DNA from: Clostridiales bacterium
Lineage (GTDB): Bacteria; Bacillota; Clostridia; Christensenellales; Pumilibacteraceae
Direction: 5' to 3'
DNA: 64,000 bases
NCBI GenBank assembly: GCA_029066805.1
Contig: JAIEFT010000044.1
Coordinates: 1-64,000 of the forward strand
Shown: piece after piece, positions 15,958 through 23,854 of the stretch
How positions within the stretch are numbered: position 1 is the first letter of the stretch
How the letters are laid out: every line of letters begins with the position of its first letter
Translations under genes and position numbers: made by a program
Notes under the pieces: model-generated
What the model saw: the letters and a program-made list of their open reading frames with translations, nothing else
Told to the model about the DNA's origin: nothing
Database searches by the model: none

Positions 15958-16084
15958 TCGACGGTACACTCATCGCGTGATACGGGCTACGTGCAACTCG
16001 CCGCCTTGGTCATGTAGGTGGGTCTACACTCCCGTCGGCGGCTCATCGCCTGTTGCCCGTCTGACGCGCGATTGCGCCGTCGAT
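15957..16084 (+). repeat. structured repeat element, family D copy 1
   Basis: 128 bases that fold end to end: ATCGACGG (15957-15964) with CCGTCGAT (16077-16084); TCGCGT (15973-15978) with ACGCGCGA (16064-16071); ACGGGC (15982-15987) with GCCCGT (16055-16060); GCCGCC (16000-16005) with GGCGGC (16037-16042); TGTAG (16013-16017) with CTACA (16024-16028). Conserved unpaired parts are CTACGTGC and the region GGTCA/CTCCC around the tip. Other copies keep the pairing with different bases. Confidence 0.8.
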
Positions 16085-16292
16085 ATATATGGCAATAGCG
16101 AAAGCCGAATATAACTGCTTTTGCAGTCACGTACTCAAACAGGTTTAAATAGCGAGATGACACTCGCGCCCAAGACACAAGCGGAAACTTAAACGGCTTA
16201 TTCGAGCCGACTTGTCGAGGCAACAAACGATTTAACGTTTTTTAACGCTGAATTTTTTGCGACGCTTCGGTAAGTAAGCGTCGCTTTCTTTA
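16085..16292 (+). promoter_or_regulatory. ribosomal L10-type leader with attenuator
   Basis: Upstream of rplJ, GCGAG pairs with CTCGC (16152-16167). ACAAG (16176-16180) pairs with CTTGT (16211-16215), enclosing CTTAA and the hairpin CGGCT/AGCCG, followed by CGAGGC. This pattern (AGACA, CTTAA, CGAGG) matches my memory of the L10 leader of Bacillota, where the L10-L12 complex binds and stops transcription of its own operon. A terminator hairpin follows at 16259. Confidence 0.6.
16259..16292 (+). terminator. attenuator terminator before rplJ
   Basis: GCGACGCTT (16259-16267) pairs perfectly with AAGCGTCGC (16276-16284), followed by TTTCTTT. It lies 45 bases before the rplJ start, inside the operon, as expected for leader-controlled attenuation. 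Confidence 0.8.
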
Positions 16293-16337
16293 TGGAATTG
16301 TCCAATCAATTTCTTTAAAATCTTTAAGGAGGTTCAC

Positions 16338-16829
16338 ATGTCGGAACACAATATCGATCAGCGCAAAGCGTATGTTGCAGACGTTGTTGAAAAAATCAAC
16401 AATTCCTCGTCCGTAGTTTTGGTCGATTACCGCGGTATCAACGTTGCTCAAGACACGGCTATGCGTAAAGCATTGCGCGAAGCGGGCGTTGTGTATCACG
16501 TAATCAAAAACAGTGCGCTTGCCCGTGCGTTTGAACAGACCGGCAACAACGGCTTTGATGAGTACTTCAACGGTCCTACCGCTGCCGCGTTCGGTCCGAA
16601 AGACGATCCCGTCGCGCCTTGCCGTATTCTTGCCGAGTACGCGGGCAAAACTCCACTGACCATCAAGAGTGGCGTTGTGGAAGGCAAAAAGTTTGACGAG
16701 AACGGCATTAAATCGCTCGCCAGCATACCCGAAAAGCCCGTGCTTTTGGCACAGCTACTTGGCTTGCTCACCAGCCCGATGCGTTCGTTGGCTATTGCTA
16801 TTAGCGAAGTCGCAAAGCAAAAAGCCTAA
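16338..16829 (+). CDS. rplJ: 50S ribosomal protein L10
   Basis: 163 residues. Conserved text includes SSVVLVDYRGINVAQDTAMR near residue 25, YHVIKNSALARAF near 56, NGPTAAAF near 76 and the C-terminal helix that binds L7/L12 dimers (LLGLLTSPMRSLAIAISEVA). L10 is the base of the L7/L12 stalk and usually represses rplJL. A very good AAGGAGGT precedes the ATG. It sits between two copies of the structured family D repeat. Confidence 0.97.
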   Translation: MSEHNIDQRKAYVADVVEKINNSSSVVLVDYRGINVAQDTAMRKALREAGVVYHVIKNSALARAFEQTGNNGFDEYFNGPTAAAFGPKDDPVAPCRILAEYAGKTPLTIKSGVVEGKKFDENGIKSLASIPEKPVLLAQLLGLLTSPMRSLAIAISEVAKQKA

Positions 16830-16838
16830 ATTCGAGCG

Positions 16839-16962
16839 CGTATATGCGTCGTAATACGAACTGCGTGCTTCTCGGCGCTTGGTCATGTAGGTGGTTCTAC
16901 ACTCCCATCGCGCCTCGTCGCCAGCTGTTCGTCTTACTCGCATCTCCGCACTCTCATATACG
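16839..16962 (+). repeat. structured repeat element, family D copy 2
   Basis: 124 bases between rplJ and rplL. Pairings: CGTATATG (16839-16846) with CATATACG (16955-16962); ACGAAC (16856-16861) with GTTCGT (16927-16932), against ACGGGC/GCCCGT in copy 1; GGCGC (16874-16878) with GCGCC (16910-16914); TGTAG (16886-16890) with CTACA (16897-16901). The tip GGTCATGTAGGTGG is shared with copy 1. Confidence 0.8.
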
Positions 16963-17095
16963 TTCTGTAAGGCACAACATTAGTTAATCAACTAATTCCG
17001 AATTCAACGTGTGGCGACGTAAACGCCGAAAAATAATTATCGGGCGAACAGATAGAAGCCCACAAAAAAATTTTTTAAGGAGAAAAAATTCTATC

Positions 17096-17467
17096 ATGGC
17101 AGATTTGGATAAGATGATCGAAGAGATCGAAAAAATGACCGTTCTCGAACTTAACGACCTCGTTAAGAAAATCGAGGAGAAGTTTGGCGTATCGGCTGCG
17201 GCTATGGCTGTTGCCGCTCCCGCAGCAGGCGCTGCCGCTCCCGCAGCAGAAGAGCAGACCGAGTTCACCGTTGTTCTTAAGGACGTAGGTGCTAACAAGA
17301 TCCCCGTTATCAAGGTTGTTCGCGAGCTTACCTCGCTCGGCCTTGGCGAAGCGAAAGCGCTTGTCGACAACGCGCCTTCCACCGTCAAAGAGAACGTCAG
17401 CAAAGCCGAAGCGGAAGAAATCAAAAAGAAATTCGCAGACGTCGGCGCTACAGTCGAACTCAAATAA
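17096..17467 (+). CDS. rplL: 50S ribosomal protein L7/L12
   Basis: 123 residues. An N-terminal dimerisation helix ([20 protein letters not shown]), an alanine/proline hinge near residues 38-52 and a C-terminal factor-binding domain ([20 protein letters not shown] and ending [13 protein letters not shown]) are clear. The start is ATG 17096 after AAGGAG at 17077-17082; the frame is open 29 codons further upstream but has no family match there. A terminator follows and rpoB does not, which is unusual for this operon. Confidence 0.97.
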   Translation: MADLDKMIEEIEKMTVLELNDLVKKIEEKFGVSAAAMAVAAPAAGAAAPAAEEQTEFTVVLKDVGANKIPVIKVVRELTSLGLGEAKALVDNAPSTVKENVSKAEAEEIKKKFADVGATVELK

Positions 17468-17480
17468 TCACTATTTGCTT

Positions 17481-17527
17481 AATAACAAAAAGACACTCAT
17501 GCAAAACGCATGGGTGTTTTTTGTTAT
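17481..17527 (+). terminator. terminator after rplL
   Basis: ACACTCATGC (17493-17502) pairs with GCATGGGTGT (17508-17517) around AAAAC. The stem is extended by AATAACAAAAA upstream and TTTTTTGTTATT downstream, with an internal T tract. It closes the ribosomal cluster. Confidence 0.85.
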
Positions 17528-17665
17528 TAATGCAGAATTCAGAATTAGTGGTGGCGTTCGCCGCATTAAGGATTAGACCCCTCGACTACGCTCGGGGTGA
17601 CAAAAAGTAGCACGCGATAGTGACACTTTTTTGTCATTTCGAGCAACGCGAGAAATCTTAACCGT
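17528..17665. repeat. AT-rich repeat plus family A repeat
   Basis: First comes an AT-rich repeat (TGCAGAATTCAGAATTAG at 17531-17548). Then two family A arms in opposite orientation: CTCGACTACGCTCGGGGTGA near 17581-17600 and TTTTTGTCATTTCGAGCAA near 17629-17647, ending in GAAATCTTAACCGTATTTA. The same tail (AATCTCAACCATATTTA) ends the copy at 14.74 kb. Confidence 0.65.
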
Positions 17666-17667
17666 AT

Positions 17668-17877
17668 TTAATCCGTTAGTCCTAATAAATAGTCTGCGGA
17701 AACATCAAGGAATTTGCAAATTAAAAATAACGTATCAATGCTCGGGACGATTCTTCCAGATTTATAATCACTGATACACTGTTTTGTAACGTTTATTGCT
17801 TTTGCAAGTTCTACTTGGGTAACATCGGAAAACCGTATGCACTCACAAAATCTTTCTTGAAATTTAGTTGTTTTCAT
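17668..17877 (-). CDS. XRE-family transcriptional regulator (module copy 2)
   Basis: 69 residues with one helix-turn-helix domain (FSDVTQVELAKAINVTKQCI, then SDYKSGRIVPSIDTL) and the ending FLDVSADYLLGLTD, nearly the same as copy 1. The start at 17877 is preferred over 17922: TATACT on the minus strand (17884-17889) ends 7 bases before this ATG and no Shine-Dalgarno sequence is present. It is divergent from a second pair of four-cysteine genes. Palindromes AAGTATACTT (17883-17892) and GTTC-N9-GAAC (17917-17933) in the gap are candidate operators; they differ from those of copy 1, so the two regulators may not cross-talk. Confidence 0.82.
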   Translation of the reverse strand: MKTTKFQERFCECIRFSDVTQVELAKAINVTKQCISDYKSGRIVPSIDTLFLICKFLDVSADYLLGLTD

Positions 17878-17909
17878 ACAGTAAGTATACTTTAGTAGTA
17901 CGTTAATAC

Positions 17910-17939
17910 TTGACAAGTTCACTATAAACGAACTATAAT
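17910..17939 (+). promoter_or_regulatory. promoter of the second four-cysteine operon
   Basis: TTGACA (17910-17915), an 18-base spacer and TATAAT (17934-17939). GTTC-N9-GAAC (17917-17933) lies exactly between the two boxes, a natural place for a repressor. AAGGAG at 17948-17953 serves the ATG at 17960. Confidence 0.7.
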
Positions 17940-17959
17940 ATACTTATAAGGAGATTACT

Positions 17960-18229
17960 ATGTCAACTGAAAACACAACATGCAGTAGGTGCAGATTTTT
18001 GGATAGGTATTATACAAAGGGTGTAAAGCACTTTGACAAGACGGATTTCGGTTGGTGTATGCATAAGAATAAAAGTATTAATGTGCGAGAAGATTGTTGC
18101 GATAGATACGAATTAAAGAAGAGTGCAAAAATTCCGAGTAGGCGAATACAAGTTTGTCTAAATGATTTACTCACGGAAATAACCGAGGTTCGCAAAATAT
18201 TAGAGGCGGAAAGCGATGGAGAAGTGTAA
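17960..18229 (+). CDS. small four-cysteine protein A (module copy 2)
   Basis: 89 residues, a clear paralogue of the protein at 12106. Cysteines 8, 11, 33 and 47 are kept at identical positions, with the shared text FLDRYYTK, KTDFGWC and KIPSRRIQVCLNDL. Cysteine 35 of copy 1 is replaced by His here and an extra Cys appears at 46, so the core four are the likely metal ligands. AAGGAG gives a strong start. It overlaps the next gene by 14 bases. The function is unknown; the divergent XRE gene suggests regulated expression. Confidence 0.82.
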   Translation: MSTENTTCSRCRFLDRYYTKGVKHFDKTDFGWCMHKNKSINVREDCCDRYELKKSAKIPSRRIQVCLNDLLTEITEVRKILEAESDGEV

Positions 18230-18446
18230 AGCTTGCAACTATTGCAAAATGTTGTATACAAAGTGTGGTGTAAAGTATTGGCGCGAAAAGAAGCTTTATT
18301 GTGCTTTGTATGAAAAGCTTGTAGGTCGTGACGGCGGTTGCGAAACGTGGCAAGCACAAAAAACCGAGTACGACCTTTCCTCGCAAAGGTTCGACTCGGT
18401 AGAAGAGGATATAAATATATTGCTTAATATGTTTATTATGCTTTGA
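18216..18446 (+). CDS. small four-cysteine protein B (module copy 2)
   Basis: 76 residues, a paralogue of the protein at 12359. The core spacing CxxC-x21-C-x12-C is kept (cysteines 4, 7, 29, 42), with extra cysteines at 10 and 17. The block WQAQKTEYDLSSQRFDSV is almost identical to copy 1. GVKYWREKKLYC resembles the matching region of protein A. The 3' end overlaps the convergent ABC transporter gene by 11 bases. Confidence 0.78.
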   Translation: MEKCKACNYCKMLYTKCGVKYWREKKLYCALYEKLVGRDGGCETWQAQKTEYDLSSQRFDSVEEDINILLNMFIML

Positions 18447-20208
18447 CGGTATCTTCCGCTCGTGCAAACTGCGCTTGGTACAGCGAGGCGTATGCGCCGT
18501 TCTTTTTGAGTAGCTCTTGGTGCGTGCCGCGTTCGATTATTTGACCTTTGTCCATTACGAGTATTACGTCCGCATTCACTATTGTGGATAGTCTGTGCGC
18601 TACCACAAAGCCGGTCTTTTTTTCGCCGTTTTCGGGGCGGAGCAGTCTATCGAACGCCGCTTGCACGCGCTTTTCAGTGCGTGTGTCTATGTTGCTTGTA
18701 GCTTCGTCCAGTATCAGCATGGGCGGATCTACAAGCATTATTCGCGCTATGTTTATCAGCTGTTTTTGTCCTTGCGAAATGCCGTCGCCGTCATCGATAA
18801 TTGTGTTGTAGCCGTTTTCCATACGCTCGATAAACCCATCGATATCGGCGGCTTTTGCGGCGGCTTTGACTTCCTCGTCCGTCGCGTCGGGCTTGCCGTA
18901 GGCTATGTTGTCTCGCACCGTCCCCTTGAATATCCAGCTATCCTGCAATACCATACCGAAGTTTTTGCGCACACTGCTGCGGCTGAATTCTTCTGCATCC
19001 ACGCCGTCAAATAGTATGTGACCGCTTGTCGGGTCGTAAAAGCGCATGAGTAGATTGATAAGCGTTGTCTTGCCGCAGCCTGTGCGCCCGACTATTGCTA
19101 CAAGCGTGCCTTTGTTTACCGCTATGTTCATGTCCTGAATGAGCGGACGATCTGGCACGTACGAAAAGTCGAGGTTTTGCACGGCTATGCTTCCGTCCGA
19201 CACCAGCGTTTTGCCGCTGTCGTTTTGCGGTTGAACCTCGGTCAAATCTAGTATGCGTTTTGCGGCGGCGAGCGAGGTCTGGAACTCGGTTATTACGCCC
19301 GTGATCTCGTTGAGCGGACGGGCGAACTGGTTGGCGTACAGCAGCAGCTGTGTTATGCCGCCCACGGTAACCTCTCCGTTTATGGCGAACACAGTGCCCA
19401 TAACGGCGGCTACCGCGTACACAAGCGAGTTGATAAGCCGTGTGGACGGGTTGACGAGCGAGCTAAAGCACAACGCCTTGAACCCGCATTTTTTCAGCTC
19501 GGTATTGGTCTTTTCAAAGTCGCGTTCGGCGCGTTCGCTGTAGCCGTAAGCGGCAACGAGCGTGCGGTTTCGGACTGTCTCTTCGGTGCGCGAATACAGC
19601 TCGCCGCGCACCGCGGTCTGCTCGGTAAAATATTTGTGCGAGCCGCGCGCTATAAAATACGATATTAGCAGTGAAAGGGGAGTGAGCGCAGCTACGGCAA
19701 GCGCTATCCACGGACTTATTCGTATCATGAACACGAGCGTGCCTATAATAGTAACCACGCCCGTAAAAATCTGCGTTGCGCCTTGAACGATCCCGTCGGC
19801 TATCTGGTCGGCGTCCACCGACACGCGCGCGGTAACATCGCCCGGGGACTGCGCGTCTACGTATGATAGCGGCGCGTCCGTGATTGCAGCAAATCCGGCT
19901 TTGCGTACGTCCGCAACGGCAAGGTGCGCCGCGCGCTGCGCGCAAAGGTTCATCAGCCATTGAAACAGCAGTACCGCGCCGATAAGTCCACCGAGCACGC
20001 AAATGTATATAGCAAGCCCCTCGAAATCAACGTTGCCCTTGCCCACAATGCAATCCACAGCGTCGCCGATTATGACGGGCGTAAACAGCATTGCCGCCGC
20101 CGAGACGACAGCGCACAAAAACGCGCACACTATAAGTCCGCTGTGCGGTTTTAAGTATTTCATGAGCCTACGAATAGTAGACTGTTTTTTGGTCGGTTCT
20201 TTCTTCAT
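18436..20208 (-). CDS. ABC exporter subunit with canonical ATPase site
   Basis: 590 residues: an N-terminal six-helix exporter domain (residues 20-310) and a C-terminal ATPase. Seen: Walker A GRTGCGKTT near residue 371, signature ISQGQKQLINIARI, Walker B LILDEATSNID near 497 with the catalytic Glu, and the H-loop VAHRLSTI. It is the second gene of a pair and starts one base after the stop of the other subunit (TAATATG). Together they resemble heterodimeric multidrug exporters such as BmrCD or TM287/288, in which this partner carries the active site. The transported substrate cannot be told from sequence. Confidence 0.9.
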   Translation of the reverse strand: MKKEPTKKQSTIRRLMKYLKPHSGLIVCAFLCAVVSAAAMLFTPVIIGDAVDCIVGKGNVDFEGLAIYICVLGGLIGAVLLFQWLMNLCAQRAAHLAVADVRKAGFAAITDAPLSYVDAQSPGDVTARVSVDADQIADGIVQGATQIFTGVVTIIGTLVFMIRISPWIALAVAALTPLSLLISYFIARGSHKYFTEQTAVRGELYSRTEETVRNRTLVAAYGYSERAERDFEKTNTELKKCGFKALCFSSLVNPSTRLINSLVYAVAAVMGTVFAINGEVTVGGITQLLLYANQFARPLNEITGVITEFQTSLAAAKRILDLTEVQPQNDSGKTLVSDGSIAVQNLDFSYVPDRPLIQDMNIAVNKGTLVAIVGRTGCGKTTLINLLMRFYDPTSGHILFDGVDAEEFSRSSVRKNFGMVLQDSWIFKGTVRDNIAYGKPDATDEEVKAAAKAADIDGFIERMENGYNTIIDDGDGISQGQKQLINIARIMLVDPPMLILDEATSNIDTRTEKRVQAAFDRLLRPENGEKKTGFVVAHRLSTIVNADVILVMDKGQIIERGTHQELLKKNGAYASLYQAQFARAEDTVKA

Positions 20209-20209
20209 A

Positions 20210-21895
20210 TTAGCTTTGAGACGCGCAAAATTCTGCGTACAATGAACATGAAAGTTTTAGCTGTTCGTGCGTGCCCACGCCCACTATTTTGCCGCCGTCA
20301 AGCACGATAATATTGTCGCAACCCGACACCGCGCTTATGCGCTGGGATACGAAGATTTTTGCGCCGTCAACCTTTTTTACCGCATTGATAAAATCGCGCT
20401 CTGTGCGGTAGTCCAGCGCCGATGTCACGTCGTCGAACAAATACAAAACGTTATCGCGGCACAGCGAGCGCGCTATAGATACGCGCTGCTTTTGACCGCC
20501 GGATAAGTTTTTGCCGTCGTTTTCTATTATGCCGTCCGCGCCGAGCGACTGCCACAGCTCGGTTGCTTGCGCTATTTCCAGAGCGCGCGTCAGCCGCTCG
20601 TCGGTGGCTGTTTCGTCGGCTATGCGCAGATTGGAGGACAGCGTGCCCTTTAAAATAGCGGCGCGCTGCGGTACATAGCCTATCACGCTGCGCACGGCGG
20701 CTATGTCGTATTCCGATAACGGTTTGCCGCAGAACGATATCGTGCCCTTGTCGGGCAGATAGAACTTTTCGGCAAGGCTGATTATCGTGGACTTGCCGCT
20801 GCCTGTGCCGCCGATTATGCCGAGCATTCCGTTCTTTTTGAGCGTGAACGATATGTCGCGAACGTCGTAGTCGCCGTCGTAGGCGAACGACACGCCGTCA
20901 AAGCGCAGGATTTCGTCGCTGTCGTTGATTTGCGTTTCCGTGCCGTTTTGCGGTTCGGGCGCGTCCAGTATTTCGTTTACGCGCGCGGCGCACGCCGACG
21001 AGCGTGTGAACGTAGAAAACACGTTACCGATGTTGACTATTACAAAAAACGCTTGCTGTAGGTAGTTGATAAGCGCAAATGTTTCGCCCTGCGTGAGCGT
21101 GCCGATGTTGACCTTGATCCCGCCGAACCACAGCACGGCGATTATTGCAAGATTTACGACGGCAAAGGTCAGCGGAGTGAGAAGCGCCGAAATGCGCGCC
21201 GCGCCGATGTTGGTTTTGGCTGTTTCGTTTGCGACCCCGTTAAAGTCGGCTTTTGTGTCCGACTGTTTGGAGAACGCGCGAACGACGCGCGAGCCGGAAA
21301 TGCTCTGCGCGGTTGTGCGGGAAATTTCGTCCAGATTTTTTTGCGCCCGCTTTACGCGCGGCATGGTGAGTCTGAGAACAAGCCAGATTGTGACGGACAA
21401 TATAATCGTCATGGCAAAGAACATCAGCGATAATACCGGGTCGATTATCATGCTCATGACAAACGCGCCTATTACCACAAACGGCATGCGCAGTACTAAC
21501 CGCAAAAACAGATTGAGCGCGTTTTGACAGGCGAGTACGTCGCCGGTTACGCGCGTAACAAGCGACGCGCCGCCTATCTTGTCGGTGGCGGATATGGGCA
21601 GCTTGTTAATCTTTTTGAATATAGCGTCGCGTAGGCGCGTGCCGAAGCCGATCCCCACCTTGGCGGCGAGAAACTGTCCTGTTATGGATATCAAAAAACC
21701 GCCGACGGCGAGCGCGCCTATCAGTGAACAGTATTTTATAACATACGACTTGTCGCCGTTTTCTATGCCTATATCGATCACGCTCGCGATTATCATCGGC
21801 ACGGCAAGCTCGAATATAGCCTCTATCAGTTTGCACAGCGGCGCAGCGATCGTCGCGGGAATATGTCCCTTTAAAAACCGCACAAGCTTAAACAT
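20210..21895 (-). CDS. ABC exporter subunit with degenerate ATPase site
   Basis: 561 residues, first gene of the pair: exporter membrane domain (residues 10-300) then ATPase. Walker A GGTGSGKST is near residue 359 and the signature LSGGQKQRVSIAR is intact. Walker B reads YLFDDVTSALD near 486, so the catalytic Glu is Asp, and the H-loop reads VSQRIS with Gln for His. This asymmetry is the hallmark of heterodimeric exporters with one non-catalytic site. TTGACA-N18-TATAAT on the minus strand (21934 down to 21905) ends 10 bases before the ATG and there is no Shine-Dalgarno site, so the leader can be only about 3 bases. Confidence 0.9.
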   Translation of the reverse strand: MFKLVRFLKGHIPATIAAPLCKLIEAIFELAVPMIIASVIDIGIENGDKSYVIKYCSLIGALAVGGFLISITGQFLAAKVGIGFGTRLRDAIFKKINKLPISATDKIGGASLVTRVTGDVLACQNALNLFLRLVLRMPFVVIGAFVMSMIIDPVLSLMFFAMTIILSVTIWLVLRLTMPRVKRAQKNLDEISRTTAQSISGSRVVRAFSKQSDTKADFNGVANETAKTNIGAARISALLTPLTFAVVNLAIIAVLWFGGIKVNIGTLTQGETFALINYLQQAFFVIVNIGNVFSTFTRSSACAARVNEILDAPEPQNGTETQINDSDEILRFDGVSFAYDGDYDVRDISFTLKKNGMLGIIGGTGSGKSTIISLAEKFYLPDKGTISFCGKPLSEYDIAAVRSVIGYVPQRAAILKGTLSSNLRIADETATDERLTRALEIAQATELWQSLGADGIIENDGKNLSGGQKQRVSIARSLCRDNVLYLFDDVTSALDYRTERDFINAVKKVDGAKIFVSQRISAVSGCDNIIVLDGGKIVGVGTHEQLKLSCSLYAEFCASQS

Positions 21896-21904
21896 ATCTT
21901 AAAC

Positions 21905-21934
21905 ATTATATTATATGTCTTTTAGCAATGTCAA
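21905..21934 (-). promoter_or_regulatory. promoter of the ABC exporter operon, very short leader
   Basis: On the minus strand: TTGACA (21934-21929), an 18-base spacer and TATAAT (21910-21905). The ATG starts at 21895. Confidence 0.7.
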
Positions 21935-21975
21935 GTTAATTGGGAATTCAGAATTCATAATTGCAATAAGCTCGC

Positions 21976-22004
21976 TTGACAATATGCGAATATTGTCGTA
22001 TAAT
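21976..22004 (+). promoter_or_regulatory. promoter of the Na/Pi cotransporter gene
   Basis: TTGACA (21976-21981), a 17-base spacer and TATAAT (21999-22004). It gives a leader of about 26 bases containing AGGG before the TTG start codon. Confidence 0.75.
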
Positions 22005-22036
22005 ATTACAGTATTCTATAATAGGGTAATATCGGT

Positions 22037-23854
22037 TTGGAAGTATTTATCAGTGTTCTATCGTTAATAGCGGGTCTGGGTGTGCTCATGATCGGCATGA
22101 AAATGCTCAGCGACGGCTTAGAACGAAGCGCGGGCAAGGGCATGCGCAAGATGTTCGGCAAAATCAGCGATAACCGCTTTGCCGGCATCGGCGTGGGCGC
22201 TGTTGCTACCGTGCTTGTCAATTCCTCCGCCGCTACTACCGTTATGGTCATCGGCTTTGTCAACGCGGGGCTGATGACGCTTTTCCAAGCTACGTCCATA
22301 ATAATGGGCGCGAATATCGGCACAACGCTCACCGGCGTTATCATTGCGCTTTCCGGCTTCGATATAGGCGCGTATATGGCTATACTTGCGTTTATAGGCG
22401 TAGCCATGATGATGTTCTCTAAACACGACACGGCAAAGAAAATCGGCTCGGCTATCGCCGGTCTGGGTTTGATGTTTGTGGGTCTTTCGTTTATGAGCGG
22501 CGCGCTTAAGGATTCGGAAGTTCTTTCCGGCGCGTTGCAGGACTTGTTCGCCGCGGTCGACTTTCCGTTGCTTTTGATTTTTATAGGGCTTGTTTGCACC
22601 GCGCTGTTCCAGTCGTCTACGGCTATGACCGCGCTTGTCGTAACTATGGCCGCGCCGATTATGATAAACGGCGTGCCCGGCGCGCCCATCATACCCATGC
22701 AGAGCGCGCTGTTTATAATACTCGGTACAAATATCGGCACGTGTATTACCGCTATTATCGCGTCGTTCGGCGCGAGCACCAACGCCAAGCGTACGGCGAT
22801 AATTCACTTGCTGTTTAACGCCATCGGCACGATTGTTTTTACAACCGTCATTTGGATTTTCCGAGACGGCGTAGTGTGGCTGTTCTCTCGGATGACGAGC
22901 AGTACGCAAATGCAGGTCGCGCTGTTCCACGTGTTCTTTAACGTCATAACAACGCTCATGCTTGTGCCGTTTATCAAGCCGCTGACCAAGCTTGCAACCG
23001 CGCTTGTCAAGGAGAAACGCGGCGGGGACGACGAAGCGCCGCACATGTACTTTATTGACGAACGCTTCCTTCAAACGCCGCCTATTGCAGTTGCGCAGGT
23101 CAAGCGCGAGGTCGATCACATGGCGGCTATGGCAAAAACAAATCTCAAACGCGCCATGATAGCGGTGTTCACGCAAGATCTTGTCGATCGCGAAAAGGTG
23201 GAAAAAGACGAGCATCGCATCAACTTTATCAACAAGGGCGTAGCAAAATACCTTATCAAGCTAAGCTCGCTTGCTTTAGTGCGTTCGGACGAGAAGTTTG
23301 TAGGATCGCTCCACCACGTAGTCAGCGACATCGAGCGTATTGCCGACCACGCCGAAAACTTTATGGAAGTAGCCACCGCTATGCGCGAGAACGATTGCAA
23401 GTTTACGCAGGAGGCGTTGGACGAACTGGAAGACATGTACGATAAAGTAACCGCCATGTTCGACGAAGCTATGTACATATTCGAGAACAACGCTGTGGAT
23501 AGGCTGAATGGCTTTGCCGCGCGCGAGGAGGAAGTAGACATGACAAAGCGTCTGCTCGGCAACAACCATATCGCGCGACTGAATGCGGGCGGATGTTCGG
23601 TTGAGAGCGGTACGTATTTCTATTCCATAATCAGCGCGCTCGAGCGTATTGCCGATCACCTTACCAATATAGCGTTTTCCATAAAATCGCCGTCGGGCTC
23701 GCAGCGCGAGGCGATGGAGAAAATATCGGACGAGCAAAAACGCCGCACGCACGAGCGCAAGCATAGCGGAAAAAGCTTGCTGGCAGAGCACGGCGACGCG
23801 TCGGATCAAACGAACAAAGGAGAAGTCGATGATTTACGTTCTGGGCAGCATTAA
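22037..23854 (+). CDS. Na+/phosphate cotransporter family protein with PhoU-like C-terminal domain
   Basis: 605 residues starting at TTG. Two related membrane halves carry the paired signature of the NptA/PNaS family: VNSSAATTVMVIG near residue 61 and FQSSTAMTALVV near 195, each followed by GANIGT or GTNIGT. The C-terminal 220 residues form helical PhoU-like repeats (ALVRSDEKFVGSLHHVVSDI and FYSIISALERIADHLTNIA). Bacterial members move phosphate with sodium; the PhoU part may gate or sense. It overlaps the next gene, a ribokinase, by 26 bases, so the two are likely co-translated. Confidence 0.9.
   Translation: MEVFISVLSLIAGLGVLMIGMKMLSDGLERSAGKGMRKMFGKISDNRFAGIGVGAVATVLVNSSAATTVMVIGFVNAGLMTLFQATSIIMGANIGTTLTGVIIALSGFDIGAYMAILAFIGVAMMMFSKHDTAKKIGSAIAGLGLMFVGLSFMSGALKDSEVLSGALQDLFAAVDFPLLLIFIGLVCTALFQSSTAMTALVVTMAAPIMINGVPGAPIIPMQSALFIILGTNIGTCITAIIASFGASTNAKRTAIIHLLFNAIGTIVFTTVIWIFRDGVVWLFSRMTSSTQMQVALFHVFFNVITTLMLVPFIKPLTKLATALVKEKRGGDDEAPHMYFIDERFLQTPPIAVAQVKREVDHMAAMAKTNLKRAMIAVFTQDLVDREKVEKDEHRINFINKGVAKYLIKLSSLALVRSDEKFVGSLHHVVSDIERIADHAENFMEVATAMRENDCKFTQEALDELEDMYDKVTAMFDEAMYIFENNAVDRLNGFAAREEEVDMTKRLLGNNHIARLNAGGCSVESGTYFYSIISALERIADHLTNIAFSIKSPSGSQREAMEKISDEQKRRTHERKHSGKSLLAEHGDASDQTNKGEVDDLRSGQH

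Noticed and set aside
15985-16230. Minus-strand open frame between rplA and rplJ
   Set aside because: It is the antisense of the hairpin element and the L10 leader, with no ribosome site or motif.
17009-17095. 29-codon upstream extension of rplL
   Set aside because: The extension does not resemble L7/L12 and overlaps the AAGGAG site that serves ATG 17096.
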